Shown: positions 28,653 through 40,200 of the stretch, piece by piece | Layout: each line of letters opens with the position of its first letter | Position numbering within the stretch: the first letter of the stretch is position 1 | Assembly (NCBI GenBank): GCA_002081555.1 | Contig: MZNV01000410.1 | Location: 1-53,199 of the forward strand | Reading direction: 5' to 3' | From: Protostelium mycophagum | Taxonomy: Eukaryota; Evosea; Variosea; Protosteliida; Protosteliaceae | Length of the DNA stretch: 53,199 nucleotides | Translations under genes and position numbers: made by a program | Notes under the pieces: model-generated | The model's input: only the letters and a program-made list of their open reading frames with translations | The model's database searches: none | What the model was told of the DNA's origin: nothing

Positions 28653-29370
28653 ATGAAGAGACACAGACCGTATGAGACAGAAAATATGTCTGAAAAAGCC
28701 GTTCTCTCCTCTTTAGGACAAACTTTTCGCGAAGCCAATGGGCTCATTTTGGAAGATGAAATCTTTAAGAAGGTGACCAGACGTCCTAAAACGAGTGAAA
28801 ATACCCCACAGACGAGAGCTCTTCCAATCGAGAGGGTTCTAAAGTCCAAGCTGGAATATTTGAGAAGTAGCCACTGTATAGACACCGAAGTGAAGCGCTG
28901 TCCGAAGGGTCGTGAACACACAATTCATTGGTTGAAACAAATCTTTGGGGGGTAAACACCATTAAATTTCATCTTGATGATCATCACTGCAGACCAGACC
29001 GCGTGGACAAGGCAAGAATTTTAGACAGTGAGGTCGCCGAGTTGAGACAAGATCAAGAAGATTTCATCTGTAGGCCGTATTTTAGACACCAAAACACTCA
29101 TCTTGTCAGATCTCTCCGACTTTGTGGTGTGCGAGCTTCACTCCCTCCTCAAACAAACAGGTACAGACCCTTTAGACCCAAAAAAGCCGCTTTTAGAAAT
29201 AGAAAGAGAGACCACCTTCGAAGAAGCCAAACTTGCCGCTTCGGAACAACGACGAGAGCAGGCGAGTCCCTCTGTGATTGGGACATTATGGCTGATGATC
29301 GCAGGTCCTGGAAAGATTGACCGCGATGAAGAACCTCTTACCCCCTGAAGACAGAGACAGCAGGTATTAA
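28653..29370 (+). CDS. Hypothetical coiled-coil protein
   Basis: About 200 aa from four exons: start 28653 (MKRHRPYETENMSEKAVL), introns 28952-28992 (41 nt), 29070-29109 (40 nt) and a GC-AG intron 29262-29304 (43 nt), stop 29368-29370. Charged helical segments (ILDSEVAELRQDQEDF, FEEAKLAASEQRREQVLERL) suggest coiled coil. The GC-AG splice is preferred because it continues the heptad-like helix; reading through instead gives a different tail ending at 29348. No family recognised. The stop TAA overlaps an ATTAAA poly(A)-like hexamer (29366-29371). It faces TBCEL tail to tail with about 137 bp between. Confidence 0.6.
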
Positions 29371-29506
29371 AGCATTCTCCTATTCAAAAAATCCTCCCCT
29401 CATGTCATTAAGATTCAAGCAAATGGTCGAGAAAATCATAGAGCCCAAGTACATGTATATCCTCCATGATCTATAAATAGATTCTCCCGCCAAGATTCCT
29501 AGTATT

Positions 29507-31707
29507 TTATTCGTTCATCTCGATGATGAAAGAGGAGCCGTTCGTGGCGCCATAGTAAGACAGTGTCCTGGATTCGTCCGTAACCGGCTCCACGAATGGG
29601 TCCTCCGGCGCTACTTTTATGAACACCTTCTGTTGAGATGATTCGATCTGCTTTGTGTCAATGGCGGTTGATGTTTTTTTTCGATTTATAGACTCTGTAC
29701 ACGTCATCAAGCTCAGTGTTGCGATCGGATAATACCGGCTTTGCCGAGACATCTCACACATCCGGGCCGTTACCGTACACAAACCCGGTAAATACCGCCC
29801 TCTCCACTTGGCGTGATCACCTTCAACTCTTTCATACAGAAAATACTCGCCTTGAAAAGCCTTTGGCACAATATCTTGAGGTTGGATACTGTGAGTGAAG
29901 ATGGAAGTGACTTTTCTATCAGCTGCCCGTGGTACATACTCGTTAGTTTGATGGCTGGAGAATCAAGGTCATTTTACAACGAGAAAATTTGGTGTTATTA
30001 AATTGGAGGATTATGGCGCGACACAAAGTGTTTGGAGCTACAGCAGAATTGTTGGTCTTGTTCACAAAAACAAATGGTTGAGTACAAAGAGGATACTGAC
30101 AAGGTCTTCGGCGAGAGTCTGTGCCTCTTTCTTCTCCTTCTGCGGGGCACCATGTACACTCAATAAGTGCTGAAGTCTGGGGTGATTCGTCTGCAGATAT
30201 CACCGGATTTACAGTGAATTTCCTGACCCACCTCTCCCTCTGTGGATTCTTCTTGCTGTGATATGACCCATTTGATGTAAAACTTCTCAGCGTCTATACG
30301 CTCTTGAATTCTGACCTGATATCCCTTAATATTCCTAGAACGATATTTATACAATGTGGCGCCAGTTGTCCAATGTACAAAGACTTTGGAATATTTTTGT
30401 TTGCATTGCGAAAAACGTACACGCCACGCTCTCAATTATTATGATGCAAAGCGCTGCAGTATAAAAAATTGAGTTCGTGGAACAAAAGACCATAAAGACA
30501 TCTTACTGCGGAGCCGTTGAGGTTGGACAGACGGTGTATACGGGCAATTACAAATTGTCTCGATGTAGATAGGCCTAAATTACCAAAGACCGGGTTGTTT
30601 GAGCACCTCAGTGTCTGCGCGCCAAATTCAATATTTGAATTTCAAATAAATAACTGACCTCTAGCTTGTGTATGCGGTTGAGCTGATCAAAAGAAGACCA
30701 TGACTCTACCTTATTTCCTTGAATGGATAAAGATTTCAAAGCGGGGAAGAACTGCACAACTTCAAAATTGAAATATCAAATATGGCGGGAAATCTTGATA
30801 CCTCTTCTTCCTCTGAAACTTCACATTTTATCACAGTCAACAGATTATCACTGACCATTAGCTTCTCCAACCTGCAAAAAAAATTCAAAATTTGAAAAAG
30901 AACGAATATTGACAAAATGAAAGAAGGCAAATAGTACTCACTTCGGTAGTTTAGACATCTTCACAACCTCGTTCCAATCTTCGAATAAATTTCCGTCTAA
31001 ATTTAATAAATTCAAATTTTGAAATCCCACTGGCACGTCTAAAGTGTTCAGTTCGTTCAAGCACAGGTGCAGCTCTGTCAATTTGGGTAATCCGCCCTCT
31101 AAGTTTTGTAAAGTCTTCCAGTTCAAATGCGTTCTGTTGAGTACCAAGATGGACAAGTTCTGAAGGTTATGGAGGCTATGATGTTAATCATGTTTTTAGA
31201 CTGTGATGAGAGGCTGTACCTTAGAGGCTCATCGACATGTCTCAGAAAGTTTCCATTCAAGGTCAAAATACTCAGCTTGGGTACTTGTGCTCCAAATTCT
31301 TCGACGATATTCCAGTCTTTCCAACCATTACGTGTCAGATCGACCTCGTTCAATTGTGGACATAGTTCCTTCAAGTCTGGATCGACTCTTGTGATTCCCG
31401 CATCTATGACAGAGACCTTGGAAGTTATTGGTGAACACATCATGTAATTGGTGCGAAAAGAGGATAATGTTTACCTGCTTGAGACGACCGAGATCGCTCT
31501 GCTTCTTGCCAACTTTCTCCCAACCAACCATTTCTACCTTCTTCGTTGATTTAGTCTCACTGTCTGTGAAGAACATTTCGTCTGTTGAGCTGTAAGAATG
31601 GCATGTGCCAAGTATGTACCTTCTTCCTTCTTCAAGGCGTCATAATTGGGCATGTACCTCTCCTTCAATGCCTCCACAAAACTCAAGCTGTTGGTGTGAT
31701 CCGTCAT
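29507..31707 (-). CDS. TBCEL: Tubulin cofactor E-like protein (TBCEL)
   Basis: Relative of tubulin chaperone TBCE that lacks the CAP-Gly domain; animal TBCEL promotes tubulin turnover. Start at 31707 (MTDHTNSLSFVEALKERYMP) matches the short N-terminus of TBCEL rather than TBCE. Leucine-rich repeats follow: CPQLNEVDLTRNGWKDWNIV, LVLNRTHLNWKTLQNLEGG, LTELHLCLNELNTLDVPVG, LNLDGNLFEDWNEVVK. Then comes the post-LRR segment (RIDAEKFYIKWV) and a C-terminal ubiquitin-like domain ending LSYYGATNGSSFIIEMNE. The stop codon is embedded in AATAAA (complement of 29506-29511). Several short introns. TBCEL presence fits a microtubule- or cilium-rich cell but does not prove it. Confidence 0.83.
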
Positions 31708-32119
31708 TTTAAATAATGTGATGCTCGTTATTTCGAGGATTGTACGTAAACCTCTTCTCCCTCTCTCATTCTGTGAATTTAATTGCAATAAAAAAGACTG
31801 TGTTGCACGATGCCTTTGGTTCCACTCTGGACACCTCTTAGAGAATAAATTGATGCTCTCCTTTGGCTCAAATCTTTTTAAAACAGAATAAAGCCTGAAA
31901 TAGAAATAATTGTAACACCTGCTCATGGTGTGTCGACTAGTGGTCGTGTTGTTGGGTTGCTTTGCAGTTTTTGAAAAGAATATTGGGACAAAACGAATTT
32001 TGAGAACTGCTACACCAGCTTCTTTGACAACTTTCTGTTGATCCAGAATGTCATCCTTGTAACACGATCACATCACAAGGTTGAACAGAAAAGAGGAATG
32101 ATTAATACAATAAAATCTT
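31708..32119. other. Spacer between TBCEL and the HMGB gene
   Basis: About 410 bp holding the TBCEL promoter and the HMGB 3' end. A minus-strand open frame runs through 31708-31926 in phase with TBCEL but carries no CAP-Gly motif, so I treat it as leader sequence. Confidence 0.4.
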
Positions 32120-32737
32120 TTAGTCGGAGTCGGAGTCAGAACCTTCTGAAGAGCCAGAGTCGCTGGCTTCTGGCTCGGGCTCGGGGGCAGCCTTGTAGGC
32201 AGCCATTGCCTTTTGGTATTTGGCCTTCTCAATATCAGCCTTCTCTTGATAGATCTGCTTCTCTGAAGGAGTGATCTCCTTCCATGCCTCTGAAATCTTG
32301 GTGGTGAGCTGGACCATCTTCAAGGTCTCATATTTTGCCTTGAACTCGGCTCTCTTCTCATTGGAGAAGATCATGTAAGATGAGAGGGGGCGCTTGGGGG
32401 CGTTGGGATCCTTCTTTTTCTTTCCACGGCCCTTGGGCTCGTCATCACTGTCATCAGAGAGAGGAGTGTAATGGGACATGGCTTCTTGGTAACGTTCGGA
32501 GTCCTGCTGGCTCATTTCCTCGTAGACCTTCTTCTCTTCCGGTGTGAGTTCCTTCCACATGATGCCGAGTTGCTTTCCAATATCTGTGATGGCCATTTTG
32601 GGATGTTCTTTGCGAATCTCAGGGCGCTTGGCATTGGCAAACAACATGAAAGAGGACAAGGCCTTCTTGGGTCTGAGGGGGTCCTTCTTGGCCTTCTTCT
32701 TTCCTCCTCTCTTTGCTGCTTTCGGTTCACGTGCCAT
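32120..32737 (-). CDS. Two-HMG-box chromatin protein (HMGB-like)
   Basis: Abundant nuclear protein that bends DNA. Intronless, 205 aa, start 32737 (MAREPKAAKRGGKKKAKK). HMG box A (about residues 19-90) opens DPLRPKKALSSFMLFANAKR. Box B (about residues 108-180) opens DPNAPKRPLSSYMIFSNEKR. It ends in an acidic/serine tail (SDSGSSEGSDSDSD). A basic linker with GRGKKKK joins the boxes. The order A box, B box, acidic tail is that of animal HMGB proteins. It is the only sizeable intronless gene here, as often seen for highly expressed chromatin genes. Confidence 0.93.
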   Translation of the reverse strand: MAREPKAAKRGGKKKAKKDPLRPKKALSSFMLFANAKRPEIRKEHPKMAITDIGKQLGIMWKELTPEEKKVYEEMSQQDSERYQEAMSHYTPLSDDSDDEPKGRGKKKKDPNAPKRPLSSYMIFSNEKRAEFKAKYETLKMVQLTTKISEAWKEITPSEKQIYQEKADIEKAKYQKAMAAYKAAPEPEPEASDSGSSEGSDSDSD

Positions 32738-32993
32738 CTACCTACGAGTTAGATATGAAGAGACAAAGACCATGTCTGTATAGACATTCGGTTCATGATG
32801 TTTGAATTTTTCACCTCTTTGTAACGGTGGTTTCTTCTGGACGAAGATTTGGTTTCTGTGTAGGAAGTTTTGTTTGCAGTTGAGAAATCTGCGAGAGGCC
32901 CGAAGGATCAACCGCCTTCGTCCAGGTCCTCCCCCTGTAACGGCTACACTTTTTCAAATTTATTAGGCGGGAAATCTTCATTTGTTCATCAAA

Positions 32994-33334
32994 ATGACAC
33001 TCGTCCAAAAATTGATGTTCGGTCTCAACCAAAGTGAGGAGGACTTTGCAACGGAGCCGGTTTCAGGATTTGAATTTTTGGGTAGCAGAAAGCCGTTTGG
33101 ACCACTCGGTCTTTTTGTGGGCGAAAGGCCAGAGACCTCCATGTCTTCATCTTGGGTCTTTGTCGACAATGACTTGGTCGTTCTCCCATGGAAACACGTC
33201 TTAAGTTCTCAATGTTCTCTCACATCGGCGCCTTCTTCTTATTAGTGTTTATGACTTTGAAGGAGATAAAATGGAAGATATTTCAATGGACAAGATGGCA
33301 ACAAATGAACCCTACGTGAAGTGAGGTGGGATCT
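32994..33334 (+). CDS. Possible small unknown protein
   Basis: From ATG 32994 the frame reads MTLVQKLMFGLNQSEEDFAT and continues to 33245 with balanced composition. A second plus-strand block, VYDFEGDKMEDISMDKMATN ending EPYVK at about 33334, could be its last exon after a short intron starting GTCTTAAG, though I could not make the phase work cleanly. No family recognised. The spacer on either side has the GGCGGGAAA word (32964) just before the start. Confidence 0.4.
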
Positions 33335-33493
33335 TCTTACTGTTGTGTGCGTCGGATCAACTTGGCGAGTATATATGGTGGTGATATATACATTGAAATC
33401 GGCTAATACGAAGCCAAAACCAAACTATCCGTTCAACACTCTCTATACTCTATGGAGTGTTTAGACAAGAAGATCTCATCAAAGCCCAAACAT

Positions 33494-36400
33494 CTATTCT
33501 TCCGCCTTCTCAGGCTTCAAATGCTTTGTCACTTGTTCCAGAAATTTGAGAGCTGCAGGTACTGCAGAGTCATTCCTTCCTGGGAGATGTTCTGCCAACC
33601 ACATCTTCCCTTTCTCTCTCGAGTAACCAATCACATCTTCCGTGTAATTCATAAAGATTATGAAACTTAAGGCAAGGGAGGTAGCTGTGATGTTGTCCTT
33701 GTCCTCGAATACCTTTGATGACAGTTCTTTCACTTTCTGTTTCACATCAACATTTCATGTCCTTTTTCATCTTCTTAAAAAATTGAGAGGAGGATCACCT
33801 CGCCGTCTTCTATCTTTAGAACTTGCAGTAATTTGTCAGAAACATCCCACGAGCCATCTGCCTTCTGCAACAACAACAGGGTACCGGCATAGTCCTTGGC
33901 CTCTTCGTAATCCGATAATTCCTCCGACAGTTTTCCGCTGGCAAAGAGGTTCTTTCCGGCTTTTTGGCCTTGGTGCTCTGTGCTCTCAACGCCTTGGAAC
34001 CAGACTCTAAAATGCGATTTTTTGTGTGCTTTGGTTTGTCTGTCTCTCATGATGATCCTGTAGAGTGTCAAGTACAGCTATAGAGGACATTGAACAACCA
34101 ACAAAACATATGCATAGTTATATCTCACTTGAGCCTGTATAAAACCGGGTCAAACACGATATGATCATGGAGTGCCTTCGCCACCAGATCATCGACACTC
34201 TCATCATCCACCTACATCATCAACACGTGATCCATCACATAAAACTCACAGCTTCTCTCTCAAAGGTGTCGAGCATGTGTGTGACTCTAAAGAAGTGATG
34301 TAGGACAGGTGATTGCATTCCGGTCACATCTTCTGCCTCCAGCTTCACTTTTCTCCCGCTGTAAGAGATATACATCGTGTCATTCTGCGGGGGCACCATA
34401 CCGGATACCTGCACGGTAATTAGCGAGACAGTCGCGTTTCTTAACGTGAGATGTCACCCGGCTCAATATGACGAGACTCTCTCTTGGGTAGATTGTAGAT
34501 GGTATATTTTTAGGTACAGTCTCAAACTTTGGACTGTCAGCAAAATCCCCCCACTGTACTGTGGGTTGACTTAGGCTGGGGCTCTTCGATAATCTCAGTA
34601 AATTATTTATCTCCTCTACAACCAGTCAATTCATTGAATATTTCATTTTTCACAAATATTTTTTCACATTTTTTTCGAGAAAAAAATTATTCAGAAAAAT
34701 ATTTGTGAAAAAAATAACCTTTCACTTGTGCAGGGGAAAAGACGACAGAGCCAGTGCCACAGCCCATCTTAGCTATTTTCTTTACGTCAAAATCGTTTAA
34801 GTTATTCCCAACAGCAAGAGAAAAAAAACGCAACGCTTGGGAGTTGAAGTGGTGACCTTCTTCTTGGCACAAGTCTTCGACCTGAAAAATGAGTCGAGTT
34901 GTAGATGTAGATTCGTGTAAAATAAAATAAATAAATAAATGTTAACTTGCCTCTTCCATGTCATTTATGCTGGAGCCTAACAAAAAGAACACGTTGTAGT
35001 TTTTTTGATTTTCAAAAGTAACGGATTTTCCCGCCGTCGACTTGGCCTGTTTAGGATTCAACTGGAGCAGATATTTCACCACGTTTGACAATCTACAACG
35101 ATCAGAGATCATTTGGAAATTTCTCGGAAATTTCTCGCCTTAATTCTTTGCTGTCACCGGCTTCAGATTTTTCCAAGAAATCTTCTGCATCTTCAAGTGC
35201 CTTTTGGTTGTACTGAACGTCATTCTCGAAAGCCTGAGACATCGTATTTCCGTGTACGTTGATGACCTGAGATATCTCAGGTTTCGGAAAATTGAATCGG
35301 GTAATTACCTGTAATGAGGACCCCAAGGCGAGGGACCTCAAAATAATTCCTGCGGCGATTTCCAATTGTCTGTACACTTCCTTCGTGTTTTTATTTGTCG
35401 AATCTACAACGAGGATATTGCCCATCTGTGATATCATCAGATGATGTCATGATTCATGAAGAAGGTGGCACAGGCATATGAATGGAACCTGGTGTGTTTT
35501 GATGCAGGTATATTTAACCCTTTGAATACTGAATGCGTCTGCGGTTCTTACCGCGAGCACAAATATTTGAGACCTGCATGAAATGCGTGATTTACCGATA
35601 AGATGCATTCAGGTTAATAATACATTTATGTTGCATTACTGTACTTCCTTTTAAATACCGCAGTCAATACCATATCGCATCCTATGTTACGCCATAGCTT
35701 TTTGAATTATAATATTCACCTTATCCATGGGCATATTCGCTGATGGGGTTAGAGTAACACCACACACGGTAGTATTAGTGCGCTCGTCATATTCCATGAA
35801 CGCTTGGGGCAAGACATTACCCCGCCTCAACCTCATCTACAACGATCATTTTCCCGCCATTTTCAAAATAATAAAATGTTACCAGCACGGCGCCTCCGGC
35901 TTTGGTGTTGAGCCGCACGGTGGCTTTGTGCCTGTCGGTGTTATAATTAACTTCCGCGGAGGTCTTGTGTGTGGAACAAATCAGATCTGCGATGCGATGC
36001 GATTGAATGAAATTGGCCTCGATGTGAAGACCTGAAGATTCGTATTCAAAGCTGGGTTCTTCTGGTGCGTAAACTGTTGGTGTTTAGAGATCTGGTGTTA
36101 CTCGTGTTTTTGTACAGAAATGTTGTAGATGTCGACGTCGACCTGCAGCTCTGTTGGAGTACAAAAGTATTGTGATTTATCATTTTGTACAGAGTTGTTG
36201 TAGATGTTGTCGTCGACAGCAGCACACAAAAATGTTATTTTTAGGTTGAATAAAACGACATCTCAATATGGAGATGAGATATCATAATGCTGACCTTCTT
36301 CATTCCAATGAGAAGAGTAATATGGATATAAATAGGCGGGAAGTGCTAGTGTCACAGATCCGTCCTTGTTGACCAGAGATGTCGTATATGATATCACTAT

Positions 36401-37116
36401 TCTAATCGCTTTACCGGCACCAATTTTCCGGATCCGGGCACAAAGTGTTGGTCCGTTATCGCGTGGCAAATCCACCCTGAAAGATATCAATCTACAACTC
36501 ACTCTCAAAAATTCACAGAAAATTCCAAAAAATTTCAGACAATTTTCGATCTACAACGAGGAAAAAAATCTTACTCTGGCTGTGGTAACTCCTTGTCTTC
36601 ATCTTGTGTGGATTCTAATTCTCCGGAATCCTCCGCTTCTACAACGGTGGAGACGTATACTTTACTCCTCGTCTCTATGGACAATCTTGTCATGGAGGAG
36701 GGGCTCATGGGGAAGTAGAATATTCCCGCGATGTCTTTATTTCTGTTGTTGATAAAGTTGTGCGTGACAGTCACCTGCTCGAAATTTAATGATGTGATGT
36801 GATGTGATGATTGAAATGTTTGATCATGATTGTAGCGGTGTCTGTTTGTTGCTGTTGTAGAGACATTTGTAGTTAGTAATCAGGTTCTCCAATCTTAAAA
36901 ACAAATTGAATTTGCTGCAAGAAAAAATTGTTTTTCACGAATTTTCAAAAGTTAAAACTTTACACTCACCTCGGCCACAAAGTCTACAGCAGTGACGTGT
37001 ACACTTGCCCCCGTCATAGGGAGGGGTATGTTCTCTTCCAAGTTGAAAAGTCCGCACATGACGTCACGGGTCAATCTATTGGCTAATTCGCTGGTCTCAT
37101 AGTCCCAAAAACTCAT
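33494..37116 (-). CDS. VIT and VWA domain protein (VWA5A-like)
   Basis: Start 37116 (MSFWDYETSELANRLTRDVM), stop 33494. N-terminal VIT domain: VTVTHNFINNRNKDIAGIFY, later RIVISYTTSLVNKDGSVTLA. A linker follows with EYESSGLHIEANFIQS and QAFMEYDERTNTTVCGV. The VWA domain reads GNILVVDSTNKNTKEVYRQL then IAAGIILRSLALGSSLQVIT. The C-terminus is typical of VWA5A relatives (LLLLQKADGSWDVSDKLLQV, then WLAEHLPGRND). The metal-ion site DxSxS is altered to DSTNKN, so divalent-metal adhesion may be lost. Such proteins occur in animals, amoebae and plants and are mostly of unknown role. Introns are many and carry several CTACAAC and GTTGTAG heptamers (34616-37341). Confidence 0.75.
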
Positions 37117-37208
37117 CTTTCATTTTCAGAATATTTTTATACATTTTTTTAAATTTATTTTTTTTGTAAAAAAAATATTTTTTGAATTATTCTTGTGAAG
37201 AAAAAAAT

Positions 37209-40200
37209 TCAACACGTCATCACCATCGGAGATTTCGAGGAAACGGAGTTCGGAGTTCCGGACTTCTCCATCTTTCTGGGAGAGAATAAACCCTTGTTCT
37301 TCTGTGGTGACGTCACCGACTTAAACATATTCGCCGCGTTGTAGTTGCTCGATTTGCTTGCGCTAGATAATATGGAGTTCCTGAATACGATTAGTCATTT
37401 ACTGTGAGATTTAATATTATTTCTGCAGGCAAAATGAATTTTTTTGATGCTATTTTTAGAATCGAAAATTAAAATGAAATGTAATATGACATGTTTACGA
37501 CATGTCATTATTACAACTTCAGTGATTATTGCGGTTTTTCCGTATGTCCTATAGCCCCACCCATTTCTTTTCATATGTATATATTGACTGTCTTGATGTT
37601 GTAATATTGTATGTATATGGAGATACCTGAAGGTGGGCATCTTTGTGTCAAATTTGAATTTCTTATCTCCGTAATTCAATTTTACAGAAGTGGCCTTTAA
37701 TCATCAATATGATGTAAATTCACTATTCGATGGCTGAGATTTTAAAGATGTAAAGAGATTGACGTAGCATCAAGATTGTCGACAGTACAATTTGTAGATA
37801 TTATATAGCCGAAAAAATTGTTAGATGGTCTGTGCCAATAAACTTTTGTGATTTTTAAACATTGCTGCGCAATAGATACCTCATAAAAAAGACATCATGA
37901 CAGAAAGAAGAGACGTCTTACCCCCTGCAAAGAAACAGATGGAAACATCTGATACGGTGTAGCCGGATTTATTTTGGCAGCCACACCTAAGATCTCGCGT
38001 CAATATCACGTTAATTAACGTGCAAGTCTCGTCAGCTTACCGAGGTATTCGCCATTCTTGGTGAAGAAGATCTGACCAGTCTTGTGGTTGAGTCCACATC
38101 CGATGACGTCACCACCGGAGAATTCGGAGCCGTAAACTCTTCCCTGGGAACCTAATCCTCCGGATCCGGTGAATAATCTTCCGTCGGAGGAGAATCCACA
38201 AGAACTTTCTCCAATTAATTTTTCAAATTGAAAAACCCACAAAAAGATCAAACACATCAGGGTTTAATACCGTAAAAAATCACGGTAACCGCACTATCTT
38301 CAAAGGCCTAAACCAAACAGCCACCAAGGCTTTGCCACAAATAAAATAAAATATAATCCGGGCATTTTTTACAAACAAACAATAAATCCAGTAAGATAAA
38401 AAAATTCAAGTCTCACTCTTGCGCATAGCCCAGATGTGTGCGGTTGTCAAAGTTGGGTGGAGTAACTCCGACATATATCTTGCCCCTTTGTATTTCCTCT
38501 TCCAAAAGTTGCTCCGTGACATCTGTCAAACTCGCCACGGTGATCTGTCATGATATCATAAATAATGATAGAAGATATCTGTTTTTGTGGGTTGTATTTG
38601 GGTATTTGATTTATTTCTCTGAATATGTTTTTGTAACATTTTTCTGGTGTTTTTGGATAGCCGCACCGACAAAGTTGCGCAAAACATATAAACAGAAACA
38701 CGCTCTGCGGCTCTGGCGCAGTACGCGTAAACAACACTGCGGCAGAGCCGCAATACGCGTAAACAACGCTGTGGTAGAGGCGCAATACGCGTAGATAACA
38801 TTTCGACAGAGCCGTAGTACGTATAAATAATACTGCGACAGAGCCACAATACGCGTAAACAACAGAGCGTATTACGCGTAAATAACACTGCGGCAGAGCC
38901 GCAGTACGCAAACGCAAAATAAGTTTTATATGTTCTGAACGATATCAACGACAGCGAAGCCGAAGAAACGGCACTATACCACCTCGAAGAACTTTTGAAT
39001 ACGCAGATGTATGATATCACAGACTTCCCACCTCGAAATAAGATACGGTGCCTTCAGATGAATCAAAAGGTATTTGCGCTTGGACCGCTGATATCTCTCC
39101 TTGTGCATCGTGTGTTGCATTCTATATTGTGTTGGTGTTACATTCCATTTGCGAAAAATGTTTTGGAAAGGTTTTAGAGGCATGTGGTTTCGTGAAAGTG
39201 AGATTTTACTGAGACATCTTTCACAAATCGCGAAGATATCTTTATGAAATTAAAATTAATATTACGACGATATGTCGATGTCACAAAATCCTACAAGAAA
39301 ATTTAAAAAAAGTGTAATGTAATTTTAAAAAAATTCACCAGATTCTTGACGTGTATACCCGGCCCACACTCTTTTTCTGACCATTCTCTGACCAGCTTCT
39401 TGTGTCTTTCATCTACAACTTCTACTTCTCTTTTCATCTCGTTCACTTCCTCTGCTGACACGAAATCCCCCAGAATGGATAACAAATTGTTGCTCTTGTT
39501 TTGGGTTTTCGCGCGCTTTTTCTTTTTTAAATATTCAGATTCTTCGGCGTCTTCTTCGACGATCTCCTCTTCGGATTCGGATTCGTTTTTCTGGTGTTTG
39601 TCAGTGTTTTATTTTTGGGTAAAGATATTCATTGTAACACCGAAGATATATGGGTGTTTCTACTGGCAAATCGAATGTTAATAATGATGGAGCAAAGCGA
39701 ATGTGCACGTTGTTGTGCAGGCATCACTGTGACGGAGCCATTCTGATGGGATTTTGTTTTGTGCAGTATCTTTGTGCATAAATAAAATTAATAAATTTCT
39801 GCCCAAAAACACGAAAGACTCATTCTTTTTGTTTTTGGTGAAAAAATCTTCGTTGTAAACCGGAAACAATGAGTATTTTTCATGTAAATTAAAAACAAAT
39901 TGTGAGGCAATAGAGCTGCAGAAATAAAGTTTCTTCCGAGACAGCATACACAAGAACGCAAATCAAAACATTTAAAATATATCACAGAACTTTCTAAAAA
40001 TAGATTCACCTTTGGCTTTGATCTTTTCCCGCCTTTTTTTGGTGATACTCGCGCCAGAGGGCTCTTCTTTGTATTTCTGAGCGTGTCAACAAATCATTTG
40101 TACAGAATACCCACTTTGATTTCTTCCCGCTGCTGCTATTTTTAGGTGAATTTTTCTTGGAAATCTCTTTTGATGGAGTTTTTCTTCCTTTTTTAGGTTG

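Noticed and set aside
32471-32783. Plus-strand frames opposite the HMGB gene
   Set aside because: They are antisense to two intact HMG boxes and show no protein-like motifs.
38447-38917. Long minus-strand open frames with repeated [13 protein letters not shown]-like sequence
   Set aside because: They are translations of the hairpin minisatellite, open in three frames at once, and lie in an intron of the SPRY gene.
38695-38925. CRISPR-like look of regularly repeated palindromic units
   Set aside because: Units are diverged, contiguous and lack unique spacers of constant size, and the context is eukaryotic with introns.
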